From the NCBI RefSeq assembly GCF_027172205.1, contig NC_070614.1:45828501-45892500 (forward strand): a stretch of 64,000 nucleotides of DNA, read 5' to 3'. Each line of letters begins with the position of its first letter. Positions within the stretch are counted from its first letter, which is position 1. Below the pieces are notes generated by a model. That model was given only the letters and a program-made list of their open reading frames with translations, was not told the origin of the DNA and did not search any database. The translations under genes were made by a program, and so were the position numbers. This DNA comes from Podarcis raffonei. Lineage: Eukaryota > Chordata > Lepidosauria > Squamata > Lacertidae. This document shows positions 33,078 through 45,799 of the stretch, in pieces.

Positions 33078-36000
33078 TTATACCTTTCTTTGTGTTAGCT
33101 GCTCTTTGTTGTTCAGGTCAGGCCTCACCACAATAATGTAGCATTTAGGGGAAAAAATGCAAGCCAGTAACCCAGCACCAGAAGCAAAGATGGAGAAGAT
33201 CTCCACAGCCACCATGTATTTTCCTCTGGTGCTCAGATAAGTTGGAATGAAGGAGAGCCAAACACTGCAGAAGACCAGCATGCTGAAGGTGATGAACTTG
33301 GCTTCGTTGAAAGTGTCAGGCAACTTTCTGGCTAGGAAGGCCACCGTGAAGCTCATAGCGGCCAGGAAGCCCATGTAGCCCAAAACACAATAGAACATGG
33401 AGACTGACCCTTCATTACATAGAAATATGATTTCTTCAGTCATTGAGTGCATGTCCACATCTGGGAATGGGGGAGAGGTTGCCAGCCAGAGGACACAGAT
33501 TCCTACTTGAACAATGGAGCAGGAAAAGACAATGGAATAAGCCAGTTCTTTGCCTACCCATTTCCTCATATTGGATCCTGGTTTGGTAGCCATGAATGCC
33601 AAAACCACCAATATGGTTTTGGCTAAGATGCTGGAGAGGGCCACAGAGAAGACAATGCCAAAAGCAGTTTGTCGGAGAAGGCAAGTCACCATATTAGGTT
33701 TTCCGAGAAACAACAAAGAAGAGAGGAAACACAAGAGGAGGGAGATAAGGAGACCATAGGTGAGGCTTCGGTTGTTGGCCTTGACTATGGCTGTATTGCG
33801 ATGCTTAATGAAGATGCTGAGCACCAGAATTGTGATTAGAGCGAATAAAAGTGCAGAGGAAGATGAAAAAATGGCCAAGGTTTCATCAAAGGCTAGGAAG
33901 TTTGGAATCTTAGGAATGCATAGATCCTGGCCGCTGTTTGGATACTGATCTGCTGGGCAACTGACACATGTATCCATGTCTGAAAATACACAAACAGTGT
34001 GTGACAATTTGAAGCAACCAAAAGTATTCTTAAGAATTCCCTCATCACTAGTCCATTTAGTACAGTGGTGACACGCAAGACGGATGCCTCGCAAAACGAA
34101 AAATGCGCAAGACGAAAGGGTTTTTCGGTTTTTGCATCGCTTCGCTAGACGATTTTCCCTATGGGCTTGCTTCGCAAGACGAAACCTCTTGCGAGTTCTT
34201 GCGAGTTTGTTTCCTTTTTCTTAAAGCCTCTAAGCCGCTAAGCCGTTAATAGCCGCTAAACTGCTAATAGCCGCTAAGCCGCTAATAGCCGTGCTTCGCA
34301 AGACGAAAAAACCGCAAGACGAAGAGACTCGCGGAACGGATTAATTTCGTCTTGTGAGGCACCACTGTATAGTGTTTTCTACGTCAGAATGTATACGAGC
34401 TTCAAGTCCAAATGCTTTTGTACTAGGTGTATCAAAAATAAAAGTTGTGTATCAATTCTGGAATTTTCTACATGGGTAATGTCTTTTTTTTCTTTATTGT
34501 CTCCCTGCTTTTTCTTAGAGCCACATAAACAGTACAACAAAATGAGAAATGCGTTACAGCTGAAATCTTTGCATCTCAGAAAAGTGAGTTTGATAAGAGT
34601 TTCACCCTATTGTCAAACAACCTAATTCTTAGAGGAGAAAACACCACTTCTATTCCACCCAAATTTTGTAGAAGTTGGAGGTAAAATATATTAGCTTCCA
34701 CTTAAAAAAGAAATCTTCAAGATGCTTTAAAGATTAAAATATATTGATGTTATCTATAAACAGTGAGAAGAACACATCTGTTAATTTAAGCCTTCTCTCC
34801 TGCAGCAGTTTAATGTCAACTAAATTGCCAGGAGCCCAGAATATCTGCAGTATCTTAAGACGTCATCTCTAACCTTTCTCATTTGAAATCATTCCTTCTG
34901 GACATGGATCACAATCATAGCAGCAAAACTTCTCCCCCTCCTTCTTTTTCTTCCCGTAACCAGGATGGCAGTTGGCATTACATAGAGAAAGCGGTGGCAC
35001 CTATCCAAAGAGATAGGAAGAGTTTAATATTATGATATTGTTTTGGGGAATTTATCAAATTTCCAATATCAGGTGATTTAATAGTAAATAGGAGGACTAA
35101 TAGCATGAAATGATCCGTAGGTACACAAGTGGCACATACAGTGGGGTAAAAAGCTGCTGTTCTAAGCATCATACAAACTTAAGAAGATATCAGTATTCCC
35201 ATACCTTAGTGAAGCGTCTGTGCCATTTGATTCTGTCTTCATTAACGGTGAGCTCTTTGCCAGGAGGGGCCTGAGGATCCAAACTTCCCACTTTGATTCT
35301 GACATAGGAATTATTTGGGAAAGTGACCAAGTTGGTAATATCAAAGCCAGCTGCTAACTCTCCATATTCATTTAATGTAATTTCATCTCCAGCACTGTTG
35401 TTGAAGGAGATTCTCTGCAGGAATGAGTGGAGCTAAGTGGAAAGGGAATCAAAGTTGAACACTTCAGTTCACAATGAAGAGCATCCATATTTTAGTTGCA
35501 CATACAGGAGGAGTAGGAAATAATGAATCAGTGCCAATTCAACATTCAACAGACTTGCATCAAGTTGGAGAGACCTTAGTCCTGCTTGCCTGAGACCAGC
35601 CTTTGTCTGTATCCAAGAAAGGTATGGAATTTGAGAAGTCATGTAAGAGAAGAGATGGGAGCTTATGTTCTCAAAAGATAGGAATGCAACATGAGAACAT
35701 CGGACTGGACCTTTCCATAGTTTATAGAGTGGATTTGAGCATGATTGGATGTTGGATGCAGAGGAGTGGTAGGAAGCAGCAGCTGGAGAACCCGAAAGGG
35801 ACGCCCCAAGGAAAGGGGCTCAGAGCCAGGGGATTGGTGGTGGGATAACAAGGAGTGGTCAGTGGAAGAATAGGCAGCAGACTGGGAGGAAGAGGTGTCA
35901 GAAGCAGAAAAGGCAACAGGGTTAAGGGAGCAGGAAGAGGCTGTGGCAGACTGAAATCCAGACTCAAAGGCAGAAGAGGAGAAGGGAGAAACGCAGGTTC

Positions 36001-39000
36001 TAGAGACAGTGATCAAACAGTTGCTAGCCTCTTCTAGGGACCTACCAGTGAGGCCAGAAACCCCTGGTGATTGGCAGACAGGGAAAGATGAGGAGCTGGG
36101 GACAGGGCCTTCCAAGATGTGCCCAGGTAGTGGCAGCTCCCTGGTGGGCTGCTCTTCTGTTTTCTCTTGGATATGAGGATCCCTGCAAAAGCCAGTGCCT
36201 GGTGTTGGGGTTCTGGTTGTTCTCCCTTAGAATTATGTGCCCAGGGTCAATGGGCCCCAGGCCCCCAACCTTAGAACACTGGGTAACTGGACAGGTAAGA
36301 GAGACAGAAAGAATTGGGGAGGGTCTTGAGATGGTGATCACACAATTGCTAGCCTCTTCTGGGGGTCAGCCAGCAAGGCTTCAGGGTCCAGAAACCCCTG
36401 GTGGTTGACAGACAGGGAAAGATGAGGAGTTGCGGAGCTCCCTGATGGGGAGATGAGGAAAGATGAGGAGTCGGAGCTCCCTGATGGGGAGATGAGGAAA
36501 GATGAGGAGTCGGAGCTCCCTGATGGGCTGCTCTTCTGTTTTCTTTTGGATATGAAGATCCCTGCAAAAGCCAGTGCCTGGGGTTGGGGTCCTGGTTGTA
36601 CTTGCTCAGAATTATGCGCCCGGGGCCCCCAATCTTACACCACTGGGTAACTGGAGAGGTAAGAGAGACAGAGAGAAGTGGGGAGGGATATTTGGAGAAA
36701 ATGGAGGGGTTTGCAGCATGAAGGAGGTACTTGTTTGTAGTCTGTTGCTTCTGAAAGTCTGTGTCATCTAAAGTCTGTTTAGTATCATTATAGGAAATAT
36801 TCTAATTCCCATCTTTCATACAATAAATTTACTTAAGGTTCATTTTTAATTTCTTAAGTTTTATTCTTTTATTTCTTTACTGATGATTAAATGCCAACTA
36901 TCATAATGTACCAATGCAGTGTATGCTTTGTAACAGAGAACATTACCTGCCAAGGTTCTACATATTGAGGAGAGAGTCTTCCCCTAGCACCTCTCCATTT
37001 GCAGATGACTGCAGCCAAGTGTATGCTATTTAAGGCATGTGCCAAAGTATAGACAGCATTATAAACACTGTAGCTGTGGCCAGTCATGCTCATTTCAAAA
37101 AATGGTGCAGGAAGGCTCTCCAGCATCTCCTCTCCAGTACACATGGTTTCTGAGAGAGTGGAATTTGGAAGTGAACAACTGAATGCATCTTCCCAGAAAT
37201 CTTGGATAAAACCATCTGTCTCTGTCCAATGAGGATATACACTCCGAAGAAAGTCTTGAAAGTTGTGAATCGCCTTGGAGTGAATTGCAAAGGATATTGC
37301 ACCATGGAGCATTCGTATTTTAACATTAATTTTTTTTTGAAGGCTATATAATATGAAATCAATTTGGGTAGTTGTAATCCATACTTTTCCTACATGTGAC
37401 TTCTTTTGAGGAAATAGTAGCTGAGTAAACCCCATCATGCTTAAAGCCAGTGACAACCATATACTAGATCTACTTTCTCCATATAGAAGAATTGCATTGG
37501 CTCTGCTGGTTGTGAAAGTTGGTAACAAAATCCTTGAGTCCTCCAGCATTTCTAGTAAGTTACTGTTATAATGTATATTGGGTTTAACGCTTTCTGTAAA
37601 TGCCGAACAGATTCCATTCTTGAAAAGCATTGGCTCAATTGTCTGTAAGAAACGTTCCCCAGCTTCATTAGCTGGAGTGATGAGCCCAACCCATTTCCAT
37701 CTGAAATGCAGAAGTAACTGGATAATTCCCTGATACTGAAGGTCTTCATTGGGGACCATGCGGTAAAAGGAAGGGAACTTGGTTCCATCATTTATGGCTG
37801 GTTCAAATGAACCATATGAAATCTGGAAAAAGCAAAAGCCAAACATTTCCAAGAACTCCTGATACTCCACTTTATTCAAATATAAACACGTGCACACACA
37901 CACACTTAAATATTGAATATATATTGAATCTGTATGCCAAGTTTACCAAGTTTAGGGACAGCACCAACTCCAGCTTATATAGGAAAACACAGATAACCTT
38001 GCTCCATGTTTTCTGTTGATATTTATTATTATTATGGCATCATCACAGCTTCATTCTTGTACATATTGATTGTATCGAAGAATAGGGGAGCATTTGGGGG
38101 AGGAGCTTCCGGTGAGCTGCGATGGAGGATTCCTGAATTCCATCACCGCCGTACGTTCCAGAATCAGAGGCTGAGATGGGAGTAATCAGGCTCCCAACAT
38201 TCCCCAGGCTGGGGAGTGGCAGCTCATCCGCAGATCGCCCAACACCTTGCCCCAAATTCAGTAGGAGGGGCTGGGGGCAGCTGGGTGGAAGGCCTGGAAC
38301 CTTTCTTGGCAACTCTTCAAAGTCGCCTCCAATTAGCAGCAAGCTTCCAGTTCTTAAGATGAAAAACTGGATTTAAGTTTTGGACATGATCTGAGCGAAG
38401 GGGAAGAAACTACTCTTCTAATTAATTCATCCACTGAGGTGCTAAAAAGGATTCGAACGGAAAAAGGATAAACATCTATGTAGACTTGGTATGTTGGAAC
38501 TGAAAGGGGGGGGGGGTTGAGCCTCCTTTGTTATTATATTTCGTTTTGCTATGTTATGTGGCAAAATCCTCCTCTGAAAGAACCATTATTTATAGCAAGC
38601 GAGACTGGAGAGGTGGTGTATTTGGTGATATAATATGATTCTAATAGTCATTAACTGTGTGGAAATAACAATCATTCAAAGGTGGAAAACCAAGTTCAAA
38701 GTATTCGGCTGCAGATATATTTGGAAGAGGATAAAGAGTTTCCCAACTTTGATTTGGAGAATGACTGGGGAGACGCCAAAAAAACCTTGGGAAGTTTGCC
38801 TGGAATTAGAATCGGAATGATGCAGCTCCAATTAAACGAGCGGCCATGACCGAAAGTACATCAGCTTCTCTGATTAAATGCAGAGCCTTAGGGGAATAGG
38901 TGCCTTTTAATATCTTACTTAAGATTTGCTCTGGTCCATGGGGTCACGAGGAGTCGGACACGACTAAACGACTAAACAACAATATTTGCATTCCCAGTTT

Positions 39001-41585
39001 TATATGGCAAAACCTTCCCTGGACAGGTTAACCATTTGAAGGACAGCTGGTCTTAAAAGCATTGGGCAGATGCCTTGCTTTGATTTTATCTGGACTGACT
39101 TGGCTGCTGCCCAAGGTGAGAAGATTTTTGGACTGGCTTGGTGGAAACATCATTTTGTGAAGAGACATCGTGAACATACAGAGGGAACTCGGGATGTAAA
39201 TTCCACACAGAATATATTGTTTTGTTTTATCTTGCTTGTCCAGAGGCTGTGAAATGTAATAAGTATTAACATCGGAATGATTTATTAGAACTATCGTGAA
39301 AATTATGAAAGCAGCAGAAGTATGAGATGATCAGAACCATCCCGGCCTGAGAACATGGGAAGATACCTCCAATTTTTTTTATAATTTGGCCTAATATTTG
39401 GACTGTTTGATGGTTGAATAATATGTATAATTTGGAATATTTAATATGATTTTATTGAATTGTTAAAGTGGAAAATTTAATACATATTATTTTTTTAAAA
39501 AAGAAGAATATGGGAGCATTTATAATGGCTCATGTTAACATACTAAGTGGACGATTAAGCAAAATTCCAAGATGGAAGTGGAGTGATAGAAATTGTTGAT
39601 TATGTACTTTTGATCTGTAAACTTTGTAATGACTGTAGGGAGCGGTTGATTCTCTGTTTACTAAGAACTCTCTCAGGAAGATTTCCTGGGAAATCCTGAA
39701 GATCTCCATTAGATTGTATATTCTCTTCTATTCTGAGCACTATAAACCAAATCATATAAAATATCAGTAAAATATAAAATACTGTACCAGCACTATTTAA
39801 AACAACTAAAATGAAATACTACAAAGTAGCGGAATAGCACAATGCTGACACCACTATAAAACGCTCTGAAATGACACATGACAAATGCCAGAACAAAGCA
39901 AGAAAACACTTTTTCACTTAGCCTCTGAAAGTGAACAATGCTGATTAACATCATACTTTGGGAAAGGACTATCTTGATTTTTAAGGGGAAGAATATTTTT
40001 AGTTAATGTGTTCTCAGCTATTTTTGCCTATGAAGCCAATGTCAATGTCCTATATTCTGTAGCTCACAGGAAGCCAGTGTAGTGCGTTCAGGATTGTTGT
40101 ATATGAACGAGTCTAGGTGCCTCCTTTACAAACCTGGCAGCTTTACAGAAATCTTCTATTACATCTATTAAACACAAATTGCCCTTCTTACACACATTGT
40201 TGGATATGCATATTATGGCCCTTTTACTTTGTCTATTTCCCCACTCCATATTTATGAATCAGTAGATTCCTAATGCAAGGACAGCATGAAATCTCTGTTT
40301 TTCAAAATCCATATTCTACCTGTGGAATCTTGAAAGGACCTAAGACGTTTGCCATGCACCAGGAGGTATCAGAGCTGAGTCCCCCAATGACTCCTATGAC
40401 ATTTTTCTGGATGCCACACCTGTAGTTGGGAACAAAGTGACGTGATTTAAAGATCAGGTCCAGAGTGTTTCGGTAGGTCATCTTTGAATCATAATAGCTA
40501 TCATAGATGTGGAAGCCGAGAGAGACATTGGGCAACATCCTGGGATTCTCATTGATCTCATCAATAGCAAAGACCAAGGCCAGGATTTGCTGGTAGAACT
40601 TTGTCACCACCCTGCAGATGAAATAAGAGTGGGGAAATTAATCATAATCTAGGTATGAGAGACTCACCTGCCTGCCTATCGAAAGAAAGGACAAAGCCCG
40701 CAAAGTTTATTTACTTAATAGGCAGTCTCATAATACTGTGTCATTAAAAAAGCTGTTGCACATTTCTTCGATATCTTCAGCAACCCGTGTTTGTTTTCAC
40801 CACCTTGAAAATTTGGGTATCATCAACAAAGTTGAGTACAACCCTTTTGGCTATATGTTTCTCCTAGGTTTTCATGCCTTTTCTCTTTCTCCTACTCTCT
40901 TTTCCGTCTGTCAACATTGTCAACACCCTGCAAATGAAGTGAGATTTTGTTTGTGACAAAGTGCTCAGAATCTAGATAAGAGAGATTCACCTGCCTGCCC
41001 AATAAAGAAAGGATGAAGCCAGCAAAGTTTATTTACTTATTTGGGCAATCTAAGAATACTGTGTTTGTTTTAAGTACCTTGAAAATTTGGGTATCATCAA
41101 AAAAATTCAGTACCGTTCCTATTTTTTTATTCCATCTCTTTTCTCTTTCTGCTACTCTCTTTTCTATCTCTCTTTACACAATTAGAATCCAAAACGCTTA
41201 TAGTTCATTGAGAGTATGAACACAGCCTATCTGCACAGAGATTTCTAATAAAATCTCTCGACACATTAAAAAAATAAAGTTCTAAAGCTATCCCCCCCAA
41301 TCAATCATATCAGGAATAATTAAAATAATATTAATTAACGGTTACTTACAGTGGGGCATCAATGAATTCCTTGGAAGGGTGTTTCTTGAAGGATAATTTG
41401 GGGACTATGTAATAAATATGAGATGCCATTGCACCAATGACCAGGTCACCTGGCTCATACCACTCGTGTGGAACATGAACAGGATTATTTGTGGTGCATT
41501 TAGTACTTTGTCCTTGGGACACTATATTGGGGAGCAGCAGGAGCAGCAGGAGCAACATCCTGATGGCAAATACACTTGTCTGCAT
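33078..41585 (-). CDS. V2R-4: vomeronasal type 2 receptor, six exons, intact
   Basis: Class C chemosensory GPCR. Exons: 41350-41585, 40320-40611, 36947-37822, 35205-35432, 34874-35000, 33078-33979; all frames open, 886 aa. Signal peptide [10 protein letters not shown] plus leucines; Venus-flytrap domain over exons 1-4 with [12 protein letters not shown]; nine-cysteine linker; seven helices with [12 protein letters not shown]. Exons 1-2 and the promoter resemble V2R-5 (both start MQTS and share the intron 1 duplication), while exons 3-6 resemble V2R-3. Intron 1 contains a decoy copy of the exon 2 acceptor at about 40927-40931. Intron 2 holds the L1-like element with a tiny BovB-tail insertion but no Sauria SINE. 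Intron 5 holds the Tigger-like MITE. The start codon is placed at the signal peptide rather than the upstream in-frame ATG at 41747. Confidence 0.93.
34063..34367. mobile_element. Tigger-like (TcMar) MITE in V2R-4 intron 5
   Basis: Same insertion site as in V2R-3, flanked by TA, with inverted ends CAGTGGTGACACGCAAGACG and the complement of CAGTGGTGCCTCACAAGACG. It is 305 bp long with a shorter internal AAGCCGCTA repeat (about 34225-34291). Confidence 0.75.
35997..36684 (-). repeat. Tandem duplication inside V2R-4 intron 3
   Basis: Same two-copy block as V2R-3, including the 39-bp minisatellite at about 36435-36526. From about 36037 to 36715 I see no difference from the V2R-3 copy at 24281-24959, whereas sequence on either side differs. 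Confidence 0.75.
38096..39506 (+). mobile_element. L1-like retroposon in V2R-4 intron 2
   Basis: Complete copy flanked by AATAGGGGAGCATTT (38081-38095) and AATATGGGAGCATTT (39507-39521). It has a G-rich 5' end, an A-rich 3' end after a TATATTT tail, and no reverse transcriptase frame. It contains the short BovB-tail insertion at 38930-38983. Confidence 0.65.
38930..38983 (+). mobile_element. Very short BovB-type LINE 3' tail
   Basis: About 54 bp containing GAGTCGGACACGACTAAACG, the well-known 3' end of BovB LINEs and their SINEs. It is flanked by ATTTGC on both sides (38924-38929 and 38984-38989) and interrupts a sequence that is continuous in V2R-2. It is an extremely 5'-truncated insertion. 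Confidence 0.7.
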
Positions 41586-41835
41586 GGACTCCCCTGCTTC
41601 TCCTGACAGTATTATTCCTCTCCTCCACCTGATCTGAACAAGACAAATTGGGTGGCAGCTGACTCTGTCAATTTGGCACTTTAAAGGACAGGTATCCACC
41701 TTATTGTTAGCTTGAACATTGTCACAACAGAATGCCTTGGATACCAAATAAGATGCAGTGGTTTGATATGAAAGAGGGAAACTGATAACTGATAAGTAAC
41801 AGAGCCCAGCCTAGTTGTCTATGGAGCACAGAGGA

Positions 41836-41844
41836 GCTTATAAT
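41836..41844 (-). promoter_or_regulatory. TATA-like element of V2R-4
   Basis: ATTATAAGC on the minus strand, 251 bp upstream of the start codon. Inferred from conserved position. Confidence 0.35.
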
Positions 41845-42992
41845 AATTTCAGGCTTGCTTGTTGATTCTTTTTTTCCACTGTGACATCTGGAGGTTCAGT
41901 CAGATGGATTGATTATTGTAATTTTAGTAATGATAGCGACCTCATTATAACAATACCAATTTTATCTAATTAATGCAATTATGAATGCCAATTATTCAAA
42001 TGTCAATTATATGATTTAATTAAACTTTTCCCCTTGGTGCTTGATTTGATGGCTTCATTCTTCTTCATTATTTCTGTGTTCCACTATGTTAATAATTTCC
42101 ATTGCATTCCATGCACATATAATAATCTCTTATATAACGGCTACAGTCTTGTGATTTCTATTTGTATTAGGTAATTTATAAACTTTCAATTGAGGAACTT
42201 TAAGTGTAGTCCTTATTCTTTCCTGAGTGTGACAATTTCCCCTCATGATGTTTTCCTGTCCATATATGATGATGTATCCTTCATTCCTGCAACTGTTGAT
42301 GGTTCCCATCATGCCCTGGGAGAAGCGGTTATCCCACATTTTCCAAAAGTCACTGCATCGCTTTGTCCTGTGATTCGGCTTCCAGTAAAAAAGCAGTGTT
42401 CACCATTTTTTCCAGCCTAGGAGGAATGGTCTGAATCCAGACTGCAGATACTGAATCCAAAAGGATTTATTACTGCAGCTAGTAGACACAAAGCCGGATC
42501 TGCCAATGTAATTATATTTGTAATATCACAAAATCATAAGCAAGGAATGAACCTACTAGGTCAGCAGGATGTCTAGAGTTGAGCTGGCCCCATCCTTTCC
42601 CTGCTTCCTAATATGTTAGTACTGTGGTATCCATCACTCTCCCACCTATGTAACACTGATCAGACATAGTTTGCCATCATATTAACTGAATGGTGGCAGC
42701 AATTCTGAATAGCATCCTTGTCTTATCAAGAAGTGGGGACACTGGATTATAGCATCAATAGACCAATGGGATATCGGATCCACACAAAGCATGATGGAGA
42801 ACAGCAACAACTTGCAAAAGATGGATGTGACAAGCTTGGAACCTCAGTTACCACTCAAGCCCATGTGTCCGCTCTCTCTTAAATATATTGCCCCCACCTC
42901 ATCGAACAACCTTTGACCCGAAGGCTTAAAAACAAAACCTCACTATACCAGGGGGATCTTTGTGAGGGGGATAACCAAGAAGTTGGAGTATC

Positions 42993-44156
42993 GGGGGGGG
43001 GGGCGCTAGGGGCGCATTGGAAGATGGCCGGCAATACCATCTCTCTGGCTCACACGAGGAAATTAAGAGGCTGATATGGGAGTATGCAGCCTCCCTTGTT
43101 ACCCCAGGGAATGGGGGGACACTGCCTTTGCCGGTGGTGCCAATAAATCACCCCCGAGTTCGAAAGATGCAGGGGGTGAGGGCACTAGGCGCACAGCCCT
43201 TGTGTGGGTTCTCGGCTCTCCTGGACGCTGTCTCCGATAGCGCGCCTGGTTGCAGCAGCTCAAAATAAACAATTAGAGAGCAGCAAATGCACATGTTTTG
43301 AGTGAAGAATGGGAGTTGAGACTGCTATGTGAAGGGACCTCTGTGAAGTTGAGCGACGGGCTGGATTCAACAGGAAAATATATCAAGAAGAAGACACATC
43401 AAAGGGTCGGTATGTCGGAACGGGACGGAATGGGGGGGAGGAAACTTTTCTTTTTTTATCTTATGCGATTACCTAACAACCCCCCCCCAAGAAGAATCGT
43501 TGCAACTACTGATTATAAGCGGGATGATTAAGAACTGTGTGGAAATGAATTACTAATCAAAGACATGGTTTGTGGAATATCTGGAAAGGAATGAAAGGCC
43601 TTTGGAATGACGCAGTTATAAAAAGAGACTCGCTAGGAAGCAGGCCTGGTTGCAGGATTTACGATCGAGGGGGAGGAGACCATGGCTTTGTTATCATATT
43701 GGACTGTGAGTTTGACCTGGCAGAACCCCCTAAGAAGATTGAGGAGAGAGTGACAAGCCTGCGAGGATTAATGGGCAGACTTTAAGAATGTTTTGTACGG
43801 AGTGATGAAATGGCGTCTGTCTATTTGAATATGGCTCTTGGAGGAATGGAAAATCTACACAGGACTATAACAACGTTTGTTTTTAACCCGCTTGTGGAGA
43901 CTATCAGAGGTCACAAGGAAAGGATTATATGATAACAAGAAGATGAGGAAAACAATAAAGAGAAGATTGGACAGAACTGTGAATACTATTTGGACAGAAC
44001 TGTGAATATGAAAGCAGCAGCAATAGAGATGTTTGGATCCCTTTCTGAGCTCGAAGCATGGGTACCCCCAACAAAAAATTAAAAATTTGGCTCTGTAATT
44101 TGGAATTAATGTGATTTGATTGGTTTGTTAATAAAATATATATTAAAAAAAAGAAA
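42993..44156 (+). mobile_element. 1.16-kb L1-like non-autonomous retroposon (V2R-4/5 spacer)
   Basis: Starts with a G run and GCGCTAGGGGCGCATTGG followed by AAGATGGCCGG, as L1 5' UTRs do, and ends TTAATAAAATATATATTAAA plus A-rich tail. It is flanked by a 16-bp target duplication, AAGAAGTTGGAGTATC (42977-42992) and AAGAAGTTGGAGTCTC (44157-44172). Other spacers without it read straight through this site. Short open frames inside are not recognisable as L1 proteins. A duplicate lies at 56204. Confidence 0.7.
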
Positions 44157-45799
44157 AAGAAGTTGGAGTCTCGAGCAGGTGTTCTTTAAATAAACAATAA
44201 AGATTTATTTTTAGAACAAGGAAGTATAATACAAGTGGAGAAACTTAGGTTACTTCAATAAGAATACACTAGTTCACTTCAATGCGCTTTATAGTTTGTT
44301 TCCTTTCTAAGGTGGTACTTTCCTTCATTTACCCACCCCTTTAACAAATGCAGCTCCTGAGGTACTTTCAGTAATAGTCTTAAGGGCTCACCCCCCTTCC
44401 TTCACTGGGATTTGGAAGTCTCTTCTTTCCCTCCTCCACCCTCCTATCCTATCTCCCTAACTCACAACCTCTCCAGCCCCCCTCCTCAAACACTTCAACT
44501 CAACCCCCCTCTTAACCACACTCTAACTCCATCTCCCTCGAAGTGTGTTCCTTTTAAACTCTCCCTCCTGGAACCACAGCCAATCAGAGGCTGCCGTTCT
44601 TTAAGCATTTGCTGGCAGGAGAAAAAAGTAAAAAGAAATACTTGTGGAACCAACTTTTCCGTCACAATAGACAAAACATTTTACAAGGACTGGAAGAAAC
44701 ACCATGGAAAGAATAATTGCCACAAACAGGAAGAACAAGGATATAGTTTGAGTGCCTCATTTTCAGTTCTATGAATCATTTAATGTGCCAACATGAATAG
44801 AAGTTATTAATATTGCAGTTGTTGTATAAGGGATTATTATTCTGACCGAAATATAATAGAAATTAATAAGATTTTGGAAACGCAGAAATAAAGGAAATCA
44901 TCTAGCAATGGGGGGGCACCTAAATTATCTGATTCGGTATTTAAGTGATTAGTATTAGTATTACAGTTTGGTATTGTTTTAATGAGGCTATTATTGAATG
45001 GTAATTTAAAATTAATAAAAATTATTATAACAGAAATAGCATAACTAGGCTTTAGAATCAACTTTAGAAACAACACATCTGTATTCTCTGAAGCCATTTG
45101 GCTTATTTGAGATATTCTCTGCCACCACTCTTTCAAACAGGTTAGAAGTATAATTCAGGAAAAAAGCCTTGTCCTATTAGTGTTAGTAATATCCAGTGTG
45201 TTTTCCTCCAGATATGGTTGCATATCTCTGCTACTTTTCTTTGTTAAAACTATTTTTTTTAAAAAAAGGGGGGAATGGCTGTTTTAAACTTCTCCTTCTT
45301 CTGTTCCTCAGCTGCCTTGTGGGTGAGAGATAAAGAATGTAGAGCCCTTAACTATTTCACAATGTTTTTTGTTTCTGGTACCCTGTGTTGTCTGTCTTCA
45401 AGATGAATTTGCAGATTACACGAAGTAATTGATAAGAGACTTTTTATTAACAATCATTCATACCGTACATGTACAACACTGAACCACTGAAATTAACCAT
45501 TTCTAAATGAAAAGGCTGAGAGTTTTGCTATTAAGATTCCATTTGCTTTAAATATACATTAATACATGACAGGGGTGTATGGAGTGTTAGGGAGTGGTAG
45601 TAACTCTAGCGGGGAACAAGTCATGCTCCTTCTGGGGTAGTTTGTCTACCTCAGATCCCCACCCTGCACTCAGTTCTCACCTGTATCTCCTAGATGTTGT
45701 CAGCATGTAACAGCAGCCACATTCCACAAAACAGATTCACCTGACTGCCTAAATCAGGTGAGGGGAGCCTATGGACTTCAAATCCTCAGTGAGTTACAG

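Noticed and set aside
43017-43785. Small plus-strand frames in the V2R-4/5 spacer, conserved at 56173-56992
   Set aside because: They lie within the L1-like retroposon. Conservation is explained by duplication of the spacer, and they resemble no known L1 protein.
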